A model generated the notes under the pieces. The model was not told the DNA's origin. It searched no databases and saw nothing but the letters and a program-made list of their open reading frames with translations. The position numbers and the translations under genes are program-made. This document shows, in pieces, positions 56,601 to 64,000 of a stretch of DNA of 64,000 bases. This stretch comes from Leguminivora glycinivorella (lineage: Eukaryota > Arthropoda > Insecta > Lepidoptera > Tortricidae). Positions within the stretch are counted from its first letter, which is position 1; each line of letters opens with the position of its first letter. Location: assembly GCF_023078275.1 (NCBI RefSeq), contig NC_062998.1:15141916-15205915 (forward strand), read 5' to 3'.

Positions 56601-58522
56601 TGACAGCAGTTTGTCGCCGAATTATTTTCAGCGTTCACTTTAATTTTATTTATCTAGTTAGTTAAGATTTGCTTTTAAAAATGATTTTAAATATAATAAT
56701 TTTGTGATTCTGGCAATTTGAATGGTGGAATGTATACAAGTAAACTAGAAATTATCCAAGAAAAAGCAATCTGAATTTGTCAAATTTGTTACGAATCAGT
56801 CCTTATATACCTATTTTCTGCATGTTTACATATTTTGCAACGCGATTTTTAATCCTAAATTTAATTTTTCAATATTTATTCTGGAAATATCTATTTAATA
56901 TTGTAAAGAAGATGCAGGTTGACCAAGAGCCGTAAAAGACAAGACATTTCTAAGTTTATTTCGCAAAGTAAACAATATAATTTAGTTAATGTGCTCTCTT
57001 TACATGCTAGGCATACTCTTAAATGCTAACGTGATTTTAAATGTTTGTGTAAAAAATGTGAAAATTTACGATTAGGTTCCATATTACCAACATACTTACC
57101 TGTAATGACGCCTGTATCCCATAAAGTATTCAAGTTTCATTTCCACACTTGGCAATGAAGGGGTTGAAAGAAAACGAAATTGTGACATATGTAGCAGTGA
57201 CAAGTTGCCAGCCTCTCGCCTACGCCATAATTTAATCCATATCCCACAGCCACGGAAAGAGAGGGGGTGGTGAAATTCTTAACCCGTCACCACACGGATA
57301 GAGTAACAAAATAATTTAATGAAAATTCGAGTTCTTTCCTCACGTTGACAAGTAGCAATAGGCGAGACGACTAAAAACGACTAATTAGTCCGTCAGTTAG
57401 ATTATCAAAGAATTTTAGACACGTATTTTTTTTTTTTCTCGTAAACGAAAAATGACGACGGTACAGTGCGTTGAAGTTTCGCGTGACGTCACGCCTAGGT
57501 ACATTTTTTACTTAGAAGTGACGTCACAAGCCCCCACTCCGGAACTTTGATGCTCTATATCTTTGTATTTTTTCATTTATTAGAAAAAGCGAAAAATATG
57601 TGTTCAGTATTTTTGGACGATATAACTGACGGACTAAACAGAATGCCATTTTTAGGGTTCCGTAGCCAAAATGGCAAAAACGGAACCCTTTTTCGGAAAC
57701 TATAAGTACTACAGTGATGAAATTTGATGGGAATATGTGTTGTATGAACCGCTACAAAATTATGACACTAAATAGTAAAAAAAAAGTCATGCGTCATCCC
57801 TATTCTAAATGAACATTCAATATTTTATAGATTTGATTTGTGTGGCTTGAAACCTTCGCAACGCTTTAGTGTCTTCTTTGTGAATATAATTCTGGAATCT
57901 TGCTTGCTCGGCCTTCAATATTAAGACGTGGCGTTAAACAATAACTCTTATAGTATAAGTTGCAACGATTTTCACAGCCTCGCCAGTGCAGATGTTATTT
58001 TAAACGTCAAACTTTGATGAAATTATGACGTTTACTTAACTCTTGCAAAGGAGGGGCTATTAAAATCTATGCAGACTAGTGACGATTCTATCTCTTGGAA
58101 AATATTATGCTTCGCAAACTTACAATGTTGTTTCAACTGGGGTATTTGTGTCTGGTGGAGTAATGAGTCTTTTGAAGATTTAGTACCATACGAAGTATTG
58201 TATTGTGTGACCATACGAACGTATTGTATTGTGTGACCATACGAACGTAAAGCGTTGCTATAACACTAAAATGTTCCATTTAGATGATATCCTTAAAACA
58301 CGGATGAAATAGACGTTAGTCTGTTTTGCACGTCTCGTCTCATCCGCTCCGCTTGTTGCAGGAACCGTGGCGGCAGCGGCGACGGCCATCTTCGGCTTCC
58401 GCTCGTCCCGGCCGGCGGAGCCCACGCGCTTCGTTGCAAACTTCCCTTTCGTCTACCTCGTGTACGAGCGCCCCACCAACTCCATCCTCTTCATGGGCGT
58501 CTACAGGGACCCTAAGAAGTAA
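50683..58522 (+). CDS. Secreted serpin, inhibitory type (411 aa, complete)
   Basis: Seven exons, phases consistent: 50683-50973, 51696-51863, 52113-52374, 52508-52606, 53432-53562, 55440-55563, 58362-58522. Residues 1-18 (MLKLVALGLLLVSTVTGQ) are a signal peptide. Serpin marks: FFSPFSVYHSLLLAYFSSGG, the shutter-region KLVLANAAYFKGVW and ELPYKGNDISMYILLPP. The reactive-centre hinge EEGTVAAAATA (357-367) has the small residues of an inhibitor. The scissile bond is by spacing S373-S374, or R372-S373, in FGFRSSRP. Known role: suicide inhibition of serine proteases; in insect haemolymph, control of Toll or prophenoloxidase cascades. The RCL context resembles the Spn88Ea/serpin-5 group, by memory only. 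The usual HPF after the loop is FPF here (NFPFVYLV). AATAAA at 58993 ends a roughly 470-bp 3' UTR holding a hairpin element. Confidence 0.93.
51157..51586 (+). repeat. 430-bp repeat family, copy 2 (full)
   Basis: Starts ATAGTTATTTGTTATACAAG and ends GAGCTAGTGAGGGGAAAA. About 98 % identical by eye to 61827-62256. It holds the palindromic words CCACTAGTGG and ACGCAAAAAATGCGT. It lies in serpin intron 1. Confidence 0.9.
52795..52860 (-). repeat. Dispersed repeat family B, partial copy
   Basis: GACAATGGAATATTATGATG...GGAGGTGGCCATGAGAACTC parallels 41555-41605. It lies in serpin intron 4. Confidence 0.5.
53049..53284 (+). mobile_element. Helitron-like element, copy 4 (diverged)
   Basis: AATATTATAAATGGGAAAGT start; end GCGAGGCCGCAG..AAAAGCTAG. 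The 5' TC is lost and the base after CTAG is C. It contains the AAAATGGGGG block seen in copy 1. It lies in serpin intron 4. Confidence 0.7.
54157..55350 (+). mobile_element. CR1/Daphne-like LINE 3' fragment nested in the MITE
   Basis: Coding to the stop at 54561: VLDSCRPYFIKYKIMTVTSM, IYNKLSDDIKT, CYYKLNDFL. It is homologous in layout to the C-terminus at 5.75-6.09 kb. The 3' UTR is interrupted by the foldback and resumes at about 55252, ending GCAATAAAGAAATTATGAAA. Confidence 0.8.
54796..55243. mobile_element. Foldback element with about 200-bp arms and triple-hairpin structure
   Basis: The arms 54796-55001 and 55037-55243 are more than 90 % alike by eye. GCACGACCAC or its inverse occurs six times, dividing the element into three hairpin units in tandem. 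GTACAAATTCACGAAAAAAA recurs in inverted pairs. Confidence 0.85.
55588..55723. repeat. MITE with about 44-bp TIRs
   Basis: AGGTACCGTTTTCA...ACATTGTCGCTTAA (55588-55626) pairs with TTAAGCGACAATGT...TGAAAACGTTGCCT (55686-55723). It lies in serpin intron 6. Confidence 0.7.
57131..57221 (-). repeat. Dispersed repeat, copy 2 (partner of 1383-1470)
   Basis: GGGTTGAAAGAAAACGAAAT and CCAGCCTCTCGCC, the reverse complement of the copy in the RING-gene intron. It lies in serpin intron 6. Confidence 0.6.
58195..58246 (+). repeat. 26-bp tandem duplication
   Basis: GTATTGTATTGTGTGACCAT followed by ACGAAC occurs twice, head to tail and exact, in serpin intron 6. Confidence 0.85.
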
Positions 58523-58554
58523 ACAACACATGCGCTACAAAACTGTTTACTTAG

Positions 58555-58712
58555 GATTTTGCCAAAATCGACGCGGAATCGGCTCTAGCCGACTAAAAAT
58601 CGGTCGTTAGTATGAAACGCTTACGCGTCGTCGTAGCTGAACGCATGCGTCATGTTCATATACTAACGAGCAATTTTTGGTCCACGAAATCCGATTCCGC
58701 GTCGATAGGTTT
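58555..58712. repeat. Foldback MITE in the serpin 3' UTR
   Basis: ATCGACGCGGAATCGG (58567-58582) and CCGATTCCGCGTCGAT (58691-58706) are exact inverted copies. An inner pair (CGTTAGTATGAA and TTCATATACTAACG) extends the fold. It starts 33 bp after the stop codon. Confidence 0.75.
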
Positions 58713-58992
58713 GGAGAGACCCTTAATTGCGACGTTTAGACCTATCATTTGTGACTTTATTTTTACTCAAGCAAAGAGAATACTATAAACTACTTGCAGG
58801 GCGTTTTTCCAACCCCTCGTCATTGCACTACTACTACCTACTCGTAATGTTGTGACACTAATGTATAAAAAGTCGCTATTAGATTTATTTTTATGGCAAA
58901 GCGTTGCGCTGAAAAAACAACTGTATCTATATTATAGCAGCACGCTGCACCGTCTATCACCACCATACCACAGAAAAACAATATGCCTCATA

Positions 58993-58998
58993 AATAAA
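58993..58998 (+). promoter_or_regulatory. Poly(A) signal AATAAA, serpin
   Basis: First AATAAA after the stop at 58522, 471 bp downstream. Confidence 0.5.
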
Positions 58999-60277
58999 GT
59001 GTGAAAATTTTGGACTTGTAATAGTACCTAATTAAGCCGTCAGCAACTTGCAAATCTTAGTTGACTGCTAGCCTACTCAAAGTGTACGAAACGTAGCTGT
59101 TTCTACCGCTCTTTCGTATTGGTGCCAAACCGCAATCGCCAGTTGTGTTTCGTTGGTCAAGAAGCGTGAACGATTGTCACTTTGGCTAGACCGTCAGATC
59201 ATTAAGTATTACGTATGTGATGTATTTTCCATGTCTTAACAGTATGCTTTTTTAATTAGGTACTATCCATTTAATAGCTCAGGACAAACACATTCCATAT
59301 TAGGTATACATTTACATTCAAGCCTGTACAAATCATTATTTTCATAGTATGAAAATACTCGCTATAGTAGGTACCATTAATGGGTCGTCATTTAAGATAG
59401 TTAACCTACACTTATGTAGTTTGTGATGTAGTAAAATATCATTTCTGGTGTGAATTGTAAATGATAGTGCATCCTTTTCGCACTTTCTGTAAGCGCGAAG
59501 GGGACGCACCGACGCGATAGGCTATCATGCCACCGGGCTAGGCCTGCAGGAGTAAATTACTAGACTAAAATACTATATCTGAAAAAATAACCACGATTGT
59601 TACGGATCTGTTAAATAACTACCTACAACCATTTCTTTATTTCTACAATGTTGGTAAAATGACTTTAATTCTCGTCACCTGCCTAATTTAAACAAATACT
59701 TTAGAAAACTCATTTTTTTACTTTTATTAGTAAGTAATTATATAGGTAGTTTTAAGATTACTACTATGTATTTCACTATTTCTAATGAGTACGCGTTCAT
59801 GTGAAACGTAAGTTTTATGTAAAAATAATTTATTATTAAATAGTTATTAATAGAACGTTTTATTGAATACCCTATCCTACATCAGCTACTGTGATTAGTG
59901 ATTTCAGTTATTCATATTATGTTGTGTACTTACTATAAGTAGTATTTAGTCTACTCCATTTGTTTTATATATAAATATTACTTTGGTATGACAAATGTTA
60001 TAACAAATGATTTGGGCTGATGTCAATTTCAAAGGCATCCTTCGGGGATTAACCGATTATTTTTACCGACATTTATAGCGACTGTAATAAGTATTTACAA
60101 TTTTGATCTCAAAAAGACGGTCTTTTAGAATCCTTTAGATACGAATTTCAAGCTTCTGTGCTTTTCATACCACAGGTAACTAATACCTACTCATCAAAAC
60201 AATTGTACCTCTAAAATCCCTAAACAGAATTAAGTTGCATTAATTTGGAACAGAGTTCTTAAGGCTATAAATAGGTA
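58999..60277. other. Intergenic; nothing recognised
   Basis: AT-rich, no exon seen. 59460-59550 holds a CGCACTTTCTGTAAGCGCGA hairpin loop related to the MITE at 11662-11791. Confidence 0.4.
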
Positions 60278-60400
60278 TCTGTCTCCATCATCAGATCAGC
60301 TCGATGGTACCAAAATATTAAGTCACCGGACTTTATGTGTGTAAATTTTAGCTTCATTGAAAACTGGAAAGTGGGTCAAACTTAACTTGTAAGATATATA
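60278..60400 (+). repeat. Dispersed repeat family B, copy 4
   Basis: TCTCCATCATCAGATCAGCT...GGAAAGTGGGTCAAAC parallels 16012-16130. Confidence 0.6.
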
Positions 60401-60947
60401 ATCCATACAAATTCGTAGTTAGATTAGATACAACACATATAACATTTAAAATCAAACTAAAAAGCTTGTACTATTGGTTTTGGACCCATTTGTTTGTTCG
60501 TTGACTCGTATTACTCGTATCATTGTAAGTTTATCTTTGGAAAGGGCCTAATTTTTGATGGCGCCTACCAATAGAATCACTTTATTTGTATATTTTTTCC
60601 TCTCTTGTATAATTTATTACTCGGTCGAAACTTAGTCTTTAAGCCCTCACGGATTTACAATGTCGTTAATTTTAATACGGTTTCGTACCTCAAAAGGAAA
60701 ATAAACGGAACCCTTAAAATAAGATCACTCTGTTGCCCGTTTCGACGCGGAAGCGGGTCGCGTCAGGGTAACCTTAAATTGATACTTTAATCTACTCAGG
60801 TCTGTAGTCTCGTGGAGGTGTAAAAACATCAATCTTTTAGGTATACTAACGCAAAAAGTCCAGGTATTCCGAAAAAAAAAACAATTTCTCGGCTTTAAAC
60901 GGAATGAAAATATTATCTAATTACATTTCACTTAAAACAGGTAGAAA

Positions 60948-61078
60948 AGGTAGGTAATTCTGAATGACAGAAATGCTCGGGTAATTTCGAAAGGGGAATC
61001 TTGATATGATGGAAATAATGGTGATTTTATGCTACTTTCGAAATTAGACGACTTTCGGAATTACCCTAATGCACCTTA
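60948..61078. mobile_element. Solo copy of the MITE found nested at 54041
   Basis: The right end TTCGGAATTACCCTAATGCA (61054 onward) is identical to the TIR at 55351. The reverse complement runs through CATTATTTCCATCATAT to CATTTCTGTCATTC. The left TIR is degenerate (GGTAATTCTGAA). Confidence 0.75.
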
Positions 61079-61780
61079 CAAATAAAAATGTTAATTTAAG
61101 TATAAGGGAGGCAAACACGATAAAGCAATTGTTCGATTTTTTCATAACTTAACCTAAACGATCACGATCTTTCTTGGAAACGCAATCATAAGTAATACCT
61201 ACTGCCGTTATTCTGGCCTCGATGCTAACGTAATTTAATAAACTTAGGACCAATATGTCATAAAATATCCAACCGTTTAGCGTCTTATAGTTTGCGAGAA
61301 CTTACGAAATGCAATAACCTGCTTAAGATTTATGTCTCGAGTTGCAAGCTCAGAGATGCAGGGAACGGAGCAGTTTTAATTAAACATATTGCGCTTACAT
61401 TTGTTAGCGGAAAATGATTTTGGATAGACTAGGATTTGCATAAACATTTAGCTATCGCTGTATATAGCACGAATAACCGGTTGTTAAATAATATTGGCTA
61501 TGATCTACCGCATTGCTGTGTTTCTCTCACGCATATTTTGATCTATGTTACGCTCGCCATACGTACTTATATTATTCTAAATGATCTGACATTAAACAAT
61601 AAGTTAATTATCTCCTCTCGTTCCTCGTTAGAATCATTAGTACCTATCATTACCATTAATCTTCGGGACGTGAAATATAAAATCTGTGAAATATTGTAGT
61701 GCAGATTCTGTTGTATAAGTAACTATACCTGCTGGGTAACTGGGGTAACTTTAGTTTTAATTCAACGCTGCAAGCGTTAA

Positions 61781-61823
61781 CCCTTAAATGCATGACCTTG
61801 ACAAAGATTTATGCATTGAAGGG
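61781..61823. mobile_element. 43-bp piggyBac-like miniature element flanked by TTAA
   Basis: CCCTTAAATGCAT and ATGCATTGAAGGG are its inverted ends, with TTAA at 61777-61780 and 61824-61827. It uses the same end type as the 483-bp element at 39938. Confidence 0.7.
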
Positions 61824-61826
61824 TTA

Positions 61827-62256
61827 ATAGTTATTTGTTATACAAGGGGGCAAAGTTGTATTTTAACGCCAAGTGTGGAATTGAAAAACGAGCAAGTGAA
61901 AGGATTCTATAGTTGAACCACGAGCGAAGCGAGTGGTTCGAGAATAGAATCCTGAACTTGCGAGTTTTTTAACACACGAGAAGTAAAATACATTTGCACC
62001 CGAGTGTAACACAAAACTTTTCCCCTCACTAAAGCGAGGAAACTACAACGCAAAAAATGCGTTTATTACTGCTTCCAGTAGTTCCACAGGTGGTAAATCA
62101 TCTTTATTACTAGATTCACCTACTTTTATCAATTTTAAAGCAGTTAATTTGACTTCCTTCAAGGTCAAATTACTTTACCCACTAGTGGATAAAATGCGTT
62201 TTTACCCGCTGGTATTAAAGGACAAAACTCGTGTTTCCGAGCTAGTGAGGAGAAAA
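61827..62256 (+). repeat. 430-bp repeat family, copy 3 (full)
   Basis: About 8 differences by eye from the copy at 51157-51586. It begins within the TTAA that flanks the mini piggyBac-like element. Confidence 0.9.
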
Positions 62257-64000
62257 GATCTTTATTCAATTATGCATCTGGATCAGGTTAGATGCTGTAA
62301 GTACATGTAAAAGTTCATAAAGTCATAATAATACCTAATGTACGCCGAGCGCCCACTATTTTAACCGACTTCAAAACAAGGAGGAGGTAAGAATTCTCAT
62401 TTCCTCGGTCCTCGCCGTTATGGAACGTGAACGATTTTTCACATTTCTGCACCCAACCCACCCCCAGGACTCTAAGCATTTGTAAAATATATCGATTTGT
62501 ACAAAATTACCTACTTAATAAAATAACAAAGTTCTGTGATGCCTCGCATTGCATACTAACATTTCATAAATATTTATATTATTTCATTAGGTTACAATGT
62601 TATAAAATTAACATGTTGCAATTACCCTACTACGCAGCAAGAGTGCTACAATACTATTAAATTTATATGTGTTAGTGATGTAATAGTCGCAAACTGTATG
62701 TTATAGGACTTTCGTTAGCTATAGATAGATATTTCAGGGGGGTTAAACATCGGCTTAACCTGGTGATATTCCCACTAAGCATCGGCTTAGTTTTTGAACT
62801 GATTGTGTGATTGAATTGTTTGAAGTATGTTTGTACAATTTCTCACCAGAGGGCCAATAAAGTCCCTAAAGCTTAGGAGTCCAGTATACGGTGCGAGTTA
62901 GACTCAAATGGCTGAAATGGCCCCTGTTGATGGCTCATACTTCAGGTTATGTTTGATACACACCACTGTGAGCTACTAGTACTAGAATTGCTTCATTTCC
63001 ATAATGCTACGGACAAAAGGTCAACAAACTGTCCAGGGTGAATTTAGTCTAGAGGGTAATTTTAATTACCCACTTAATCGAAGTAATTTCAATTTTTTAC
63101 ATTTTTACATAAAGAGTCCATTGACCACATATGCCACGCTAGTTCAATGAACACTTATACGTTGCCAGTCAAATTGGCACCCTGTACCTTAGGTGATTTT
63201 CTTGGCTATCGTTGGTTGTCATTACTGATATGCCGACGGAAAGTTTCCAAAATTCTGAAATTTTCACATAGGAAAACTTCGAAAACTTTCCACACTTTGT
63301 ATGGACAATTGTATGGATGGAAAATTTCCATTTCATAAATTTAAATTCCCTTTATTTTTCGTGAAAGTTTCGTGAATTTTTCAAGAAATTTAAGATTTTT
63401 TTGGAAAGTTTCCGCAACTTGCACATCACTAGTTGTCATATCTTTTAAGTATTCGTACTTAAAGAGTTATTCATAGGTACTATCATTCGCGTTCCTCGAT
63501 GCTCTACCGTACCCGGTGAGTAGATCAGATATAATTCGTAGGAGTCCCATATCTCGAAACTCGAAAAACAAGGACAATACGAATGTTAAAGACAAGTGAC
63601 CAGTGAGCAGTGACCTATGATAGAAATGTTACCAACTGCAGCATAGTTACGCACATAATTATTCTCTTTGTCTATGGAAACCTATTTTAAGTATGATAGT
63701 GAAAGGTCATGGTCACACGAATTATGTTGTTTGATCTCGTTCTCGCTCGCTACTATTCCTCAATTAATGATACGAAACAGCATTCTGTACCTAGTGGTGG
63801 GGACCACGACTATCAATAGCCTTACCCGGAAAAATTACGCGTAAGTACGGCGCCTTTAAACATTTAATAAGATCCATATTTACGACCTTTAAAACTATAA
63901 CACCCTACACTTCTGGTGAAGTAAGTAGTATGACCTAGTCGTTACATGATCTGAAATCTTGCATAACACTCACCGGAGTGAATTTACTATTTAATGCTAG
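62257..64000. other. Intergenic; no gene recognised
   Basis: A TTTTAACCGACTTCAAAACA word at about 62360 resembles a frequent lepidopteran repeat end (also near 14014). 63230-63420 is rich in GGAAAGTTTCC and GAAATTTTC words in both orientations. No coding exon recognised to the end. Confidence 0.4.

Overview
The window looks like a piece of a moth or butterfly (Lepidoptera) nuclear genome. The genes are split by GT-AG introns, the noncoding DNA is AT-rich, and it is packed with tRNA-derived SINEs, LINE 3' ends, Helitron-like inserts ending in CTAG, and many short hairpin MITEs of a kind common in Lepidoptera. No bacterial or viral gene, CRISPR array, rRNA or functional tRNA was seen. All statements come from reading the sequence; no database search was made.

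Four protein-coding genes can be assembled exon by exon. (1) On the minus strand, 981-4438: a RING-finger protein of the SIAH/sina type, four coding exons, 3' end not found. (2) On the plus strand, 8108-23590: nicastrin, the gamma-secretase subunit, 15 exons, 738 aa, complete. (3) On the plus strand, 26767-37562: a cytosolic M20 dipeptidase (CNDP2 type), 9 exons, 479 aa, complete, all metal ligands present. (4) On the plus strand, 50683-58522: a secreted inhibitory-type serpin, 7 exons, 411 aa, complete. The four genes have no evident functional link and the plus-strand genes do not form an operon. Their introns have been enlarged by transposable elements.

Layout: 1-4438 RING gene and its surroundings; 4.9-7.5 kb two LINE remnants facing each other plus a foldback element; 8.1-23.6 kb nicastrin with a Helitron/LINE nest in intron 5, SINE and MITE material in intron 7, and a Jockey-type LINE in intron 13; 24.27-26.34 kb a 2.07-kb terminal-inverted-repeat element with a 4-bp target duplication and a SINE inside it; 26.8-37.6 kb the dipeptidase gene with at least ten mobile inserts; 37.6-50.7 kb a gene-poor stretch with Helitron-like, piggyBac-like and LINE remnants; 50.7-58.5 kb serpin; 58.5-64 kb gene-poor.

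No wholly new biochemical system is evident. The best leads are: partial tandem duplications of two nicastrin exons, one of which could act as an alternative last exon running into a MITE; the 2.07-kb non-coding element; a three-deep nest in serpin intron 5 (TIR element, LINE, triple-hairpin foldback); an empty/filled insertion-site pair inside the dipeptidase gene; and an unclassified 430-bp repeat present three times.
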